DNA from: CAZQDP01 sp964592375 | GTDB taxonomy: Bacteria; Bacillota; Clostridia; RUG12999 | Assembly: GCA_964592375.1 (NCBI GenBank) | Contig: CAZQDP010000021.1 | Coordinates: 1-31,740, forward strand | Direction of reading: 5' to 3' | Length of the DNA: 31,740 nucleotides | In this document: piece by piece, positions 1-8,004 of the stretch | Layout: every line of letters starts with the position of its first letter | Position numbering within the stretch: the stretch's first letter is position 1 | Position numbers and translations under genes: made by a program | Notes under the pieces: generated by a model | What the model saw: the letters and a program-made list of their open reading frames with translations, nothing else | Databases searched by the model: none | Told to the model about the DNA's origin: nothing

Positions 1-1
1 T

Positions 2-523
2 GCTGATGAAGGCATTGAGATAGCAAAAGGAATAAGCAAAAGCATGGATGAGGGAATGGAAGCTATTTCTAAGCATGCTGATGAAGCTGCTCAGGGAGTG
101 GAGAGTAAGCTGAAAGTCATTGATGGTAAGGTTGGAGGCAAGGTTCCGGTTGATGACTTCAATGCAATTAGACAATCCTCAGTTAAAAACTCGAATGCTG
201 ATTCAATTACACTGGGCAAACATACAAACGATTCAAACTCATACATTTCAAAAGCGGGTACGGATTCATCCTACTTTGATTTGGGCAATGAGTGGGGCGT
301 TGTGCAAAAGAAATACAATTTAACCGATTCTGAAATGTTTGAGTATTTCAATAAGCCCGCACTTAACGATGCCATTTTAAGTGGTAAGACGATTAAATTC
401 TCCCATAATCCGTTGGATTATCCAGATACTTTTTTGGAACAAGAATGGGATTTCATTAAAGAGGCATTAGGTGTAACTGATAACAATTTAGTAAAGATAG
501 GAGATTTCTGGTATGTTAAGTGA
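2..523 (+). CDS. C-terminal part of a polymorphic toxin, 5' end outside the window
   Basis: The frame is open from base 2 with no stop, so the gene begins before the window; the ATG at 44 is probably internal. The visible protein has an Ala/Asp/Glu/Lys-rich helical linker (KHADEAAQG, ADEGIEIAKG), common in LXG, Rhs and WXG-type polymorphic toxins just before the toxin tip. A compact C-terminal domain of about 100 residues follows, with SYFDLGNEWGVVQKKYNLT, a conserved-looking FNKPALNDAI stretch and FSHNP. I do not recognise a named nuclease or ADP-ribosyltransferase motif and assign no activity. The toxin call rests on the linker style and on the small downstream gene that overlaps it by 11 bases, the usual toxin-immunity arrangement. 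No secretion module is visible because the 5' part is missing. Confidence 0.6.
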   Translation, partial: ADEGIEIAKGISKSMDEGMEAISKHADEAAQGVESKLKVIDGKVGGKVPVDDFNAIRQSSVKNSNADSITLGKHTNDSNSYISKAGTDSSYFDLGNEWGVVQKKYNLTDSEMFEYFNKPALNDAILSGKTIKFSHNPLDYPDTFLEQEWDFIKEALGVTDNNLVKIGDFWYVK

Positions 524-851
524 AAATGGAATAAATAAGATTAATTTATTGCATGATTTATTAAAACAATTTTGGGGAAGTAATATTCAGTTTTTGGATA
601 CGAGAGTACTTGAAGCACCCTTTGACATGTTTGAGATAAAAGTACTACTTTATAAGAGTGTCGAAGTATTTCTTGGATATGAGAGATCAATTATTGCTAT
701 AAGCATTAAAACTAAGGATGGGTTTGTAAACTTGAGAAAATTAACAACAGAAGAAACAATTAAAGGTTTTAAAAGTTCAGAGAAAGATAGTATATTACAC
801 AATTTTAAGGTTTTAGATAAAACCTTAAAAGCAATGAATTTAACAAAATAG
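513..851 (+). CDS. Probable immunity protein for the upstream toxin
   Basis: This 112-residue protein has no signal peptide and no membrane segment. Its ATG lies inside the last codons of the upstream toxin gene (11-base overlap), with a GGAG ribosome binding site about 10 bases ahead, so the two genes are likely translationally coupled. The size, the lack of any recognisable catalytic motif and the position directly after a toxin C-terminus are what is expected of a cognate immunity protein that binds and neutralises the toxin in the cytoplasm. The function is inferred from context only; the sequence itself matches no family I can name. The gene is AT-rich like the rest of this accessory patch. 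Confidence 0.55.
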   Translation: MLSENGINKINLLHDLLKQFWGSNIQFLDTRVLEAPFDMFEIKVLLYKSVEVFLGYERSIIAISIKTKDGFVNLRKLTTEETIKGFKSSEKDSILHNFKVLDKTLKAMNLTK

Positions 852-1244
852 CAATCAGACAATCGCCTATTTTAGGGCAGTTGTCCGTGATGGTTGGCGG
901 AGGAATGGTGTGCTAAGTAATATCCTTTAACACACCATCTTCCCCATCCATAACCTCATTGTCCATTCTGACACCAAGCCGGAAGCTGATTATGAAGTTT
1001 TTAATTGCGGTTATGGCATCAACACTGCTTTGAGCATTGAAAAAATCATGGACGGCATGGGACGGGGTGGAAAATGCGCAATAATATATTGACGAAGCAC
1101 TATTTAAAACTGTCTGTGGAAATATCACAAGAATAGTGAATAAAATGTAACGAAATATGCCCCGTCAGACTGTACCGAACTTTCTGAAATGATGAATTAA
1201 AATTTGATAATAATATATTTCCCTCATAGTTAGGCGGTGATATT
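852..1244. other. Gene-free stretch after the toxin-immunity pair
   Basis: There is no convincing coding region in these 393 bases. An 8-bp inverted repeat (ATGGTGTG at 905-912, CACACCAT at 931-938) sits about 55 bases after the immunity gene but has no T-run, so it is not a clear terminator. A 71-codon minus-strand frame (913-1128) has no ribosome binding site or recognisable family. The base composition changes inside the stretch, which could mean decayed remnants of mobile DNA, but I cannot identify them. Confidence 0.4.
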
Positions 1245-1817
1245 GTGGCAACATGGCTTACACATATAAGAGTTGCTGAAATTGTTGTTAATAAAAAACT
1301 GCATGTAAAAGATGCTCCTTTGTTTTTTGTTGGAAGTATTGCACCCGATAATGGGCTTGGGGCAGATATATCACATCAGTGTGTCAATGCTGATAAAGCA
1401 ACATGTGATATAAAAAGATTTTATCGTGACTATATCCTTAATAAAGCATCAGACGATCTTGATTTTTATATCGGGTACTATGTTCATTTGTATACTGATT
1501 TGATTTGGCAAAGGCATAAGATTCTGCCATTGATAAAGCAAAACAAAGACATAAAAAAAATAAAACAAATATGGAGAAGTGTTGATGTAAAATTCTTATC
1601 AGAAAATAATGGCTATTACCCAATTACACTGATATCCCAAGCAAATAACCTTGAGAAGAATTGGTTTGATTATTACGATATTCATGCTGTTAAAAATTTG
1701 AGAGATGATATCATTCAGCTTAGCAGCCAACAGTCAATGGTTCAAGTCAGTGTTGATGCTCAAAATGAAATCAATGAATTTATAAATGAGTGTGCTAATC
1801 ATATTGTAAATAACTGA
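1245..1817 (+). CDS. Zinc-dependent phospholipase C / S1-P1 nuclease-like protein
   Basis: The protein has 190 residues, begins with GTG and has GGCGGTGA upstream. It shows the pattern of the zinc-dependent phospholipase C family (S1/P1 nuclease superfamily): an N-terminal WLTHIRVAE with an early histidine, then FFVGSIAPDNG, and later a helix GYYVHLYTDLIW whose His and Asp match the metal-binding H-x3-D pattern. Members of this short clostridial version are mostly uncharacterised; there is no signal peptide here, so the protein is probably cytoplasmic and a phospholipase role is not assured. It sits in an AT-rich accessory patch and is followed after 8 bases by a truncated kinase gene, so the two may have formed an operon. 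The family call is fairly secure, the substrate unknown. Confidence 0.65.
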   Translation: MATWLTHIRVAEIVVNKKLHVKDAPLFFVGSIAPDNGLGADISHQCVNADKATCDIKRFYRDYILNKASDDLDFYIGYYVHLYTDLIWQRHKILPLIKQNKDIKKIKQIWRSVDVKFLSENNGYYPITLISQANNLEKNWFDYYDIHAVKNLRDDIIQLSSQQSMVQVSVDAQNEINEFINECANHIVNN

Positions 1818-1825
1818 GGTGATGT

Positions 1826-1978
1826 ATGAAAAATCTTTTGTTTATATGCGGGCCAAATGGTATTGGTAAAACAACAATAAGTAAAGAAATCATTAGGCAA
1901 TTACCCAACTCTGCTTATGTTGATTCTGATTTTTCTGCATACGAATCAGCAAAGAAAATTATTGGAAGAGTAAAATGA
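1826..1978 (+). pseudogene. Truncated P-loop kinase-like gene (50 codons left)
   Basis: An ATG eight bases after the preceding stop, with a GAGGTGATGT ribosome binding site, opens a 50-codon frame. It starts with a hydrophobic strand and a textbook Walker A loop, GPNGIGKTT, followed by a second strand ending YVDSDF, as in small nucleotide or toxin-type kinases of the P-loop superfamily. The frame stops 12 residues later, far short of the roughly 170 residues such proteins need, and no Walker B, lid or continuation is visible downstream. I read it as the start of a kinase gene whose remainder was lost by deletion. A functional mini-protein is unlikely. Confidence 0.6.
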
Positions 1979-1998
1979 TGAATACGCCATGATAAAAC

Positions 1999-2042
1999 AA
2001 GGCACCCTACATCAAATTCCGTAGAGTGCCTTGTTAGTTTTT
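1999..2042. terminator. Intrinsic terminator between the kinase remnant and the recombinase remnant
   Basis: A 12-bp stem with one mismatch (AAGGCACCCTAC at 1999-2010, GTAGAGTGCCTT at 2021-2032) with a 10-base loop is followed on the plus strand by GTTAGTTTTT. On the minus strand it is followed by GTTTT, directly downstream of the recombinase stop codon. It could serve both convergent transcripts and probably belonged originally to the recombinase gene. Confidence 0.6.
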
Positions 2043-2046
2043 ATCT

Positions 2047-2289
2047 TTATTCATTTACATTCACCGTCACGCCGGACTTAAATTCTACGATAAATTTGTC
2101 TTCGTACATGGTGACCTTTTCAAACAAACGCCGCACAAGCTGTTCGTCGTATTCAGTAAGGGCGGTGGATTGCTTTTTTACGAATGTAATTATGTCAGCA
2201 ATGCGCTTTTTTAATTCATCACGGCTGGCGTTTTCAACCTATAGCTTTTGCTTCTGGTCACGTAGGTCAGGGGACGATACTATGCATTA
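2047..2289 (-). pseudogene. 3' remnant of a large serine recombinase
   Basis: Reading the minus strand from about 2289 to the TAA at 2047-2049 gives a frame containing RDQKQKL, an in-frame TAG, then VENASRDELKKRIADIITF, KKQSTALTEYDEQLVRRL and a tail ending VEFKSGVTVNVNE. The stretch from STALTEYDEQLVRRL onward is the characteristic C-terminal end of large serine recombinases carried by clostridial integrative elements. The internal TAG and the absence of the catalytic N-terminal domain, zinc ribbon and coiled coil show it is dead. It marks the scar of a former integrative element and fits with the toxin, the truncated kinase and the AT-rich composition next to it. The bases from 2290 to 2435 hold only a weak inverted repeat and no gene. 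Confidence 0.7.
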
Positions 2290-2435
2290 AAGAGTATAAG
2301 CCTTGATTTCTCAAGACTCTTATGGTACTTTTTAGATAAAGATTGCGTTTTCAAACAGTCTGATCTACCCAAATCGTTCCGTCTCTATAATTCAATTGAA
2401 ATGTATAATCTAACCTCTAATCTCTTAAAATGGCG

Positions 2436-3053
2436 CTAACAACAGCCAATCAGATCGCCGCCCATGCATTCACAGCAGCAATCGGCGCACACAAGCTGAC
2501 CGCAGCAGTTACAGCCGGAGTCGCAGCCGCCTCCACCTGCGGGGGAGTTTCTGTAGTTGCCGCCCATTTGGCCCATTCTGGCAAAGGCCTGCTGATATTC
2601 TGCATTGCCAGGCTGCATAGAAACAGCGCGAGAAAAGCTGCTATGTGCCTGATTGTACCAACCACGGCGCAGAGAAATGCATCCAATTAGGAAATGCCAT
2701 TCGGCATCCTCCTTTTGATTGGTGCGCAAAATCTCCATGGCTTCATCAAGCCTATTTTGGTCAATGAGCCCTCGAACCTTTGCATATAGCGGATTGGAGG
2801 AATGCCCTGCGCTGTAGCTTGCCGATGAATACCCGCCGGCAGAGCCTGCTCCTGAGGAACCATTTTTGCGCTGAGCGACAATGCTGTCATACGCTTGATT
2901 TATTTCCTTCATTTTTTCCGCCGCCAAATCCGATAGCGGATTATCCTTATACATATCGGGATGATATTTTCTTGCTAAGTTGCGGTATGCTTCCTTGATC
3001 TGCTCATCCGAGGCATTTTCGGAAACACCAAGAACACTATATGGATTTTGCAT
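2436..3053 (-). CDS. J-domain protein with a cysteine-rich C-terminal tail
   Basis: The 205-residue protein starts MQNPYSVLGV; this ATG overlaps the stop codon of the upstream gene (TAATG) and has AAAGGGGA in front, so I prefer it to the longer frame reaching 3185. Residues 3-60 form a J domain with the HPD motif at 31-33, which stimulates the ATPase of an Hsp70 (DnaK). A Gly/Ser/Tyr linker (about 65-88) and a helical TPR-like segment (about 88-160) follow. The last 29 residues carry 11 cysteines (C177, C181, C183, C184, C189, C192-194, C196, C204, C205), spaced unlike the CxxCxGxG zinc centres of DnaJ. The tail may bind metal or be lipid-modified; that is inference. Its pairing with DUF5685 is a recurring clostridial arrangement. 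Confidence 0.8.
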   Translation of the reverse strand: MQNPYSVLGVSENASDEQIKEAYRNLARKYHPDMYKDNPLSDLAAEKMKEINQAYDSIVAQRKNGSSGAGSAGGYSSASYSAGHSSNPLYAKVRGLIDQNRLDEAMEILRTNQKEDAEWHFLIGCISLRRGWYNQAHSSFSRAVSMQPGNAEYQQAFARMGQMGGNYRNSPAGGGGCDSGCNCCGQLVCADCCCECMGGDLIGCC

Positions 3054-3853
3054 TACTGTTTCCCCTTTATTACTTGATCGGTCTGACTTTTTAAACCTAT
3101 ATAAACAATGTTTTCCAAAAGCCCACGGTTTCTTCTTGTGTCCAGCAGTTCGAAGGCCGCACTGGCGGAGGATAGATTGTACCACAGCGGAGCGGTAACC
3201 TCTTCGCTGATAACATCGATGGGATTATAGCTTCCCTTTTTTTTGTCCTTATCGTAATCGTCCAGTGCATCGATGAAATATAGCCATCTGCCTAAATCAT
3301 ACCCCATCTGTGCAAGCGGGCGGCTGTTGTCGTACATATCAAAAATTCCTGCTGTAAGTTCCCCAAAAATCCCTGCCGGAATATCCGGTGCTCTGCAATT
3401 CTCTTTTTCCACGCGGCTAAGCTGCGCAAGCTTTGCGGCAATTAATTCTGCTTTTGCGCTGTGCTCCTTGCTGATTTTTTTAGCGGCATGGGCAAAGAAG
3501 GGAAAAACGCCGATTAAGGGATTGATACTGTTATCCGCAAGATCATCCTTCAGCTTGTAATAAGTCAAGAGCACGCTCATTTTGGCACAATAATCCATGA
3601 TTTCACTGCGAGAAATCACTCTGCGGTGGCGAAGGGGATGCAGAAGGCATCGCATTTGAAAGGCCTTTTCCTCCTGCTCATATACACTGGATAAAAGCAG
3701 GGCAAGAAATGCAAAGTCGTAGCTTAGCCCTAAGCGGCATATCTGGCTACAGCTTTTCCCTTGCTGATGGCACAGTCCGCAGTAATAGGAGCGAAACACA
3801 TCATATTCCTTGATTTTAAGCTCTGGCTTAGCAATTTGAATATAGCCCAGCAT
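3053..3853 (-). CDS. DUF5685 family protein
   Basis: The 266-residue protein begins MLGYIQIAKPELKIKEYDVFRSYYCGLC, the hallmark N-terminus of DUF5685. I chose the ATG at 3853 over the GTG one codon earlier because AAAGGA lies a proper 9 bases ahead of it. The early CGLC pair and later cysteines (CSQIC) could bind metal. The protein is predominantly helical, and the acidic stretch FIDALDDYDKDKKKG near the C-terminus recalls the aspartate-rich motifs of all-helical prenyltransferase-like folds; I note this as resemblance only. The gene ends in TAATG shared with the J-domain gene, implying coupled translation, and follows proA by 22 bases. Its function is unknown; a client or partner relationship with the J-domain protein is a reasonable inference. 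Confidence 0.75.
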   Translation of the reverse strand: MLGYIQIAKPELKIKEYDVFRSYYCGLCHQQGKSCSQICRLGLSYDFAFLALLLSSVYEQEEKAFQMRCLLHPLRHRRVISRSEIMDYCAKMSVLLTYYKLKDDLADNSINPLIGVFPFFAHAAKKISKEHSAKAELIAAKLAQLSRVEKENCRAPDIPAGIFGELTAGIFDMYDNSRPLAQMGYDLGRWLYFIDALDDYDKDKKKGSYNPIDVISEEVTAPLWYNLSSASAAFELLDTRRNRGLLENIVYIGLKSQTDQVIKGKQ

Positions 3854-3875
3854 CACAGTTCATCCTTTGTTTTGT

Positions 3876-5120
3876 TTATCTAATTTGGCCATCTCCAAAA
3901 ATAATATACTTGATGGTGGTCAGAGCAGCCAGTCCCATGGGGCCCCTGCTGTGTATCTTTTGGGTACTGATACCGATTTCGGCACCAAACCCGAATTCAT
4001 ATCCATCTGTAAATCTTGTGGAGGCATTAATATATACGGCGGCGGCATCCACCTTTTCTAAAAATTCTCTGCCCCTTTTATAGTCCTTTGTAATAATGGC
4101 CTCCGAATGCCGGGTGCCATAGCGGTCAATATGCTCCATGGCCTCCTCAATATCCTCTACCACCTTGACGGAAAGAATATAATCCAAATATTCCGTTCCC
4201 CAGTCTTCCTGCGTGGCCGGAACCGCACCCGGAATATATCCAATTGCCTGCTCACAGCAACGAAGCTCCACCTTGCCGGCCATGGCCTGTTGCAGCATCG
4301 GTAAAAATGATATCGCCTCGCTTTTGGCAACCAGCAGGGTTTCCATGGCATTGCACACCGCCGGACGGCTCGTTTTTGCATTCACGGCAATGGAAAGCGC
4401 CATATCAAGATCGGCGCCGCTATCCACATATGTATGGCAAATGCCGGTGCCTGTTTCAATGACAGGCACGGTAGAATTTTGAACAACCGTTTGAATAAGC
4501 CCGGCGCCCCCGCGGGGGATGAGCACATCCACATATTCATTCAGGCGCATCAGCTCCACCGCAGTCTCGCGGGAGGTGTCTTCAATCAGCTGGAGCACAC
4601 CACTTGGCAGGCCGGCAGCGATGAGCGCCTCGTTCATCACCTGTACAATCTTTTGATTGGAAAAAATGGCTTCACTGCCGCCACGCAGAATGACCGCGTT
4701 CGATGCTTTGATGCATAGCGCCGCCGCATCCGCCGTGACATTGGGGCGCGCCTCGTAAATAATACCAATCACGCCAAGGGGTACCCTTTTTTGCCCAATT
4801 TGCAGTCCGTTTGGCCGTGTCCACATGGAAATGACCTCACCTACCGGATCGGGCAGTGAGGCTATTTGGCGAATTCCCTCTGCCATGCCTTCTATCCTTG
4901 CCGCAGTGAGGGTTAACCTGTCCAGCAATGCGCCGCCGGTGCCCTTTTTCTTTGCGGCCGTAACATCCAAAGTATTGGCCAATAATATTTCATCGCACTT
5001 TGCCACCAGCGCATCCGCCATGGCGCAAAGTGCCGCATCCTTTACAATAGAACCACAGCTTCCCATGATCCGAGCTGCTTTTTTGGCCGCCTGACCTTTT
5101 ACCTTAAGTTCTTGATGCAT
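3876..5120 (-). CDS. proA: Gamma-glutamyl phosphate reductase (ProA)
   Basis: The 414-residue protein matches ProA along its whole length. ProA is the NADPH-dependent enzyme that reduces gamma-glutamyl phosphate to glutamate semialdehyde, the second step of proline synthesis in the cytoplasm. Visible signatures are GVIGIIYEARPNVTADAA (about 116-133), ILRGGSEA (144-151), the catalytic cysteine C256 in RPAVCNAMETLLVA, and the C-terminal FGFGAEIGISTQKIHSRGPMG block. I start at MHQELK because AAAGGA precedes it and the extra upstream residues do not look like ProA. A TATAAT promoter lies about 100 bases upstream. proB is not in the window, so the kinase step must be encoded elsewhere. The two unrelated genes downstream are likely co-transcribed. 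Confidence 0.95.
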   Translation of the reverse strand: MHQELKVKGQAAKKAARIMGSCGSIVKDAALCAMADALVAKCDEILLANTLDVTAAKKKGTGGALLDRLTLTAARIEGMAEGIRQIASLPDPVGEVISMWTRPNGLQIGQKRVPLGVIGIIYEARPNVTADAAALCIKASNAVILRGGSEAIFSNQKIVQVMNEALIAAGLPSGVLQLIEDTSRETAVELMRLNEYVDVLIPRGGAGLIQTVVQNSTVPVIETGTGICHTYVDSGADLDMALSIAVNAKTSRPAVCNAMETLLVAKSEAISFLPMLQQAMAGKVELRCCEQAIGYIPGAVPATQEDWGTEYLDYILSVKVVEDIEEAMEHIDRYGTRHSEAIITKDYKRGREFLEKVDAAAVYINASTRFTDGYEFGFGAEIGISTQKIHSRGPMGLAALTTIKYIIFGDGQIR

Positions 5121-5221
5121 ACAATCACTCTTTTCCTTTTGCTTTTCATTTGCGCCGCTTTTTGCAGAAAAAACAGTAACCCACAAGGGCACAAAAGCAA
5201 ATTCATACGGGTTTAAACAGT

Positions 5222-5250
5222 ATTATACCATATTTATTTTTTTTTGGGAA
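5222..5250 (-). promoter_or_regulatory. Sigma-A promoter of the proA operon
   Basis: On the minus strand TTCCCA (5245-5250) and a perfect TATAAT (5222-5227) are separated by 17 bases. The start codon of proA is about 100 bases downstream, leaving a 5' leader of about 95 bases. No riboswitch or attenuator structure is evident in that leader. Confidence 0.6.
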
Positions 5251-5287
5251 TAGCGAATTTAAAAAAATGAAAAGAAAAGATGAATAC

Positions 5288-7591
5288 TTATTTTCTCAGG
5301 TGCCGATGAGTAGAGGCTACGCTCTGCCCGCCGCCCGTATGTCTTCTTGCAATCCTCGCCCTTGAAACGGCATGCGCCTTCCTTTTAGAGATGACGGGCA
5401 AAGAATGCCGATATTCCGGCAGAGCAATGAAAAACGAGATAATACTGCATGCAAGCCATATGCAGAGCAGAGCAATCGTGCTAAGATAGAGGATGTTGCC
5501 ATAAGAACCTAAAACCGTTTCCCGCATGCCTTTAACTGAATAGGTCATTGGTAAGAAAGCATGAATGACCCTGAAAAAGTAGGGGGATGTTTCAACTGGG
5601 TATAGTCCGCCGCAGGAGGTGAGCTGAAGCATCAGTAAGAAAATAGCAATAAATTCGCCAATTTCGTGCATGTTCATAAACAGCATCATCAACATACGGA
5701 TAACAGCGGCAAAGGCCAAAGCACTGAGCACGGTAAACAAATAAAACAACACTATGTTGTCAATGTGCATTCTCAAAATCATTTGCGCCGCCACGCAGGA
5801 GGCAGCGGCCTGCAAAATAGTTATGGTGCTCATGAGGATGGTTTTTGAAAGCAAATGCACACCCTCTGTATTTTTGGGTTTAAAAATAAAAAATATACCA
5901 ATGCCGCCAACCCAAAGAGAAAGCGAAATAAAGTATGGGGCAAGGCCGTGTGCATAGAGGTCTATGTGGTAGATGGAGTTATTTTTAATTTCAATGGGCT
6001 CGGAAAGAACCTCCGCATCTCGGCCACTACGTAGGTACTCACCAATTTCATTGCTAATTCTATTCATAGAAAGCGACATATCCATAGAAGCCTGGGAGAT
6101 GGTTTCCAGTGCGCCGGATAAAGAATCTCCCGCGGCGGCAAAAACCTTTGCAGTCTCCTGTGCATTTCCCAAATTCGGCCTCATGAGCGCATAATGATCG
6201 TTTGTGATTTTGATGGAATCCGATAATGCAGTATCGAGGCGGTCACTTACCGTATCCATCTGCGCAATTGCATCGTCAATGGACTGGCAGGTGCTGTCAA
6301 TCTCTGCATTGATTTCTGTTACATTCATGCTTTTAAGGCTTGTTGCTGTTTGTGCGCTGATGCCTTTTTTGATACTAGAAAGGCTACCGGAAAGCTGCTT
6401 ATTCACATCATCCAGCTGCTCATTTGCCACATTGCGCACATCGGCGCTCATATTGATGAGGGTGGACTGCAAAACATCATGGTTTTCATTTACTTTTTGA
6501 TGAAGGTTCGATTTTAACTCTTTGACCTGCGAGGCCACAAGCTTGCCCAAAAGTGGGCTTATTTGATTGGCTTTGGTAACATACGAATCCAGCTTTGTGT
6601 CAATGGCGGAATTGATGCCGTCCAAAACACTATCGGTCAAATCTTTTGCCAAAGCAGTGGAATCACTTTTACTGATAAACAGGCTGGGCACGATATTGTC
6701 ATCCAATACCTGATCAATGGCAGTATCCGTCTCCTTGACGAAATCAGAGGGATCCGCCTTTACATCGTTAATATCCTTTTTCATATTGAGAAGACGTTCC
6801 TTTTTATCGGTCAATGCCTTTTTGGCCTGCTCGGATTCCTTTTTGGTTTTGGAGCGATTGTCTTGAAGCTCATGGAGTGCGCCATCAATATCATCATGGC
6901 TCGCCTCCAGCTTTTGATCGGCAGTGCCCTGCAGATTTGAAGCACTCTCTTCCAACCGCTTTGCACCCTCTGCAAGCATTGCGGAGCTTTGATACAGCTT
7001 ATTTGTTCCATTGGCAAGGCCGGATAGTGCATGCGCATCGCCAAAAACCGTGGCATAGTCCTCCATCACGCCTTGAAGCTTTTGAGCAATGGTTTTATAG
7101 ATATTTGTTTTTAAGGTTTCTTTAATTTTGGCAAGTCCATTTTCTGCAATAAAGCTCATTAAATAATTATTTTTCTCGTTCACCATGTATTCAATGGCTG
7201 CCCTTTGAGGATTTTCGCCTGCAAGAGAAGCCAAATTGGAAGAAAAATCCTCCGGAATATGAATGAGCATATAGTAATCGCCTTTGTTTACCCCGTCCTG
7301 CGCCTCCTGCATGGTATCCACGGTAATCCACTTCATGGTTCCGCTTGCCTTTAATTCCTGGGAGAGATCCTCCCCCAAATTGATATCAAAACCAAAAAGA
7401 TTTACGCCCTGATCAGAGCATACCAAAGCAACCGGCACCCGATCCAAATTCCCATATGGATTCCACATGGCGGCAAGATAGATCATGCTGTACATCAGCG
7501 GAAGCGCCACGATGCCGAGCATACAGATGATTTTATATGGTGAATTTGCGATTTTTTTGATATCGCTTGTAAATGTGCGCAGCAGTCGCAT
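5288..7591 (-). CDS. yhgE: YhgE/Pip-domain membrane protein
   Basis: This 767-residue protein has one N-terminal membrane helix (about residues 20-40, ending in the typical MYSMIYLAAMWNPYGNL) and a long extracytoplasmic region rich in helical coiled-coil repeats (about 40-530). A C-terminal bundle of five or six membrane helices follows (FISLSLWVGGIGIFFIF onward). This is the YhgE/Pip architecture, related to ABC-2 type membrane proteins and to the phage infection protein of lactococci. The ATG at 7591 has GGAGGGG six bases ahead; the ATG at 7606 would lie in that site. The gene follows an ArsR-type regulator by 59 bases in the same direction, so it is probably that regulator's target. Transport or type VII-associated roles are known for relatives, but the substrate here is unknown. 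Confidence 0.85.
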   Translation of the reverse strand: MRLLRTFTSDIKKIANSPYKIICMLGIVALPLMYSMIYLAAMWNPYGNLDRVPVALVCSDQGVNLFGFDINLGEDLSQELKASGTMKWITVDTMQEAQDGVNKGDYYMLIHIPEDFSSNLASLAGENPQRAAIEYMVNEKNNYLMSFIAENGLAKIKETLKTNIYKTIAQKLQGVMEDYATVFGDAHALSGLANGTNKLYQSSAMLAEGAKRLEESASNLQGTADQKLEASHDDIDGALHELQDNRSKTKKESEQAKKALTDKKERLLNMKKDINDVKADPSDFVKETDTAIDQVLDDNIVPSLFISKSDSTALAKDLTDSVLDGINSAIDTKLDSYVTKANQISPLLGKLVASQVKELKSNLHQKVNENHDVLQSTLINMSADVRNVANEQLDDVNKQLSGSLSSIKKGISAQTATSLKSMNVTEINAEIDSTCQSIDDAIAQMDTVSDRLDTALSDSIKITNDHYALMRPNLGNAQETAKVFAAAGDSLSGALETISQASMDMSLSMNRISNEIGEYLRSGRDAEVLSEPIEIKNNSIYHIDLYAHGLAPYFISLSLWVGGIGIFFIFKPKNTEGVHLLSKTILMSTITILQAAASCVAAQMILRMHIDNIVLFYLFTVLSALAFAAVIRMLMMLFMNMHEIGEFIAIFLLMLQLTSCGGLYPVETSPYFFRVIHAFLPMTYSVKGMRETVLGSYGNILYLSTIALLCIWLACSIISFFIALPEYRHSLPVISKRKAHAVSRARIARRHTGGGQSVASTHRHLRK

Positions 7592-7650
7592 AGTAAGCCC
7601 CTCCATTTGATGATAAGACGAAACATATAAACATATACAAGAAAATTTTT

Positions 7651-7962
7651 TTAGTCGTGAATTTGGCGGTACTTTTCAAAAAGAGCAGTCATACAGCTCA
7701 GCTGCTGACAGATAAAGGAATAGTGAATGGAATAGTATATCTCTTTGCCATCTTTTCGTGAAAGCACAATATTGGCTCGTTTTAAAATCTGCAAATGATG
7801 AGAGATGGAGGAGCGAGTAAGCGAAAATTGCTGTGCAATGTCCCCTGCACGCATGGCCCGCACCTTGACCAGCAAAATAATAATATTTTGCCTGGCTTCA
7901 TCGGAAAGCGCCGTTAAAACATCTGTATTAAAGATGGAAAGTTCATCAGCAGGCTTTGTCAT
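7651..7962 (-). CDS. ArsR-type winged-helix repressor
   Basis: The 103-residue protein is an ArsR-family winged helix: LTALSDEARQNIIILL at the N-terminus, then AGDIAQQFSLTRSSISHHLQILKRANIV as the helix-turn-helix and SRKDGKEIYYSI as the wing. It lacks the CxCxxC metal site of classic ArsR/SmtB sensors, so it probably senses something other than a metal. The ribosome binding site is AAGGGGG, seven bases ahead of the ATG. It is the first gene of a two-gene unit with yhgE. A palindrome between the promoter and the gene is a plausible binding site for autorepression. The family is secure, the inducer unknown. Confidence 0.88.
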   Translation of the reverse strand: MTKPADELSIFNTDVLTALSDEARQNIIILLVKVRAMRAGDIAQQFSLTRSSISHHLQILKRANIVLSRKDGKEIYYSIHYSFICQQLSCMTALFEKYRQIHD

Positions 7963-7980
7963 AAAGCATCCCCCTTATAT

Positions 7981-7995
7981 GTTAATATGTTTAAC
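7981..7995. promoter_or_regulatory. Candidate operator for the ArsR-type repressor
   Basis: A perfect inverted repeat GTTAA-N5-TTAAC lies between the -10 box and the ribosome binding site of the arsR-yhgE unit, with AT-rich flanks. Its position just after the predicted transcription start suits autorepression by a dimeric winged-helix protein. Assignment to this repressor is inference. Confidence 0.45.
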
Positions 7996-8004
7996 TATAT
8001 GAGC

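Noticed and set aside
913..1128. 71-codon minus-strand frame in the toxin-side gap
   Set aside because: It has no ribosome binding site and no family resemblance I can defend; it may be decayed mobile DNA but is not supported as a gene.
2430..2690. 86-codon plus-strand frame rich in Ala/Thr/His
   Set aside because: It is the antisense shadow of the cysteine/glycine-rich tail of the J-domain protein.
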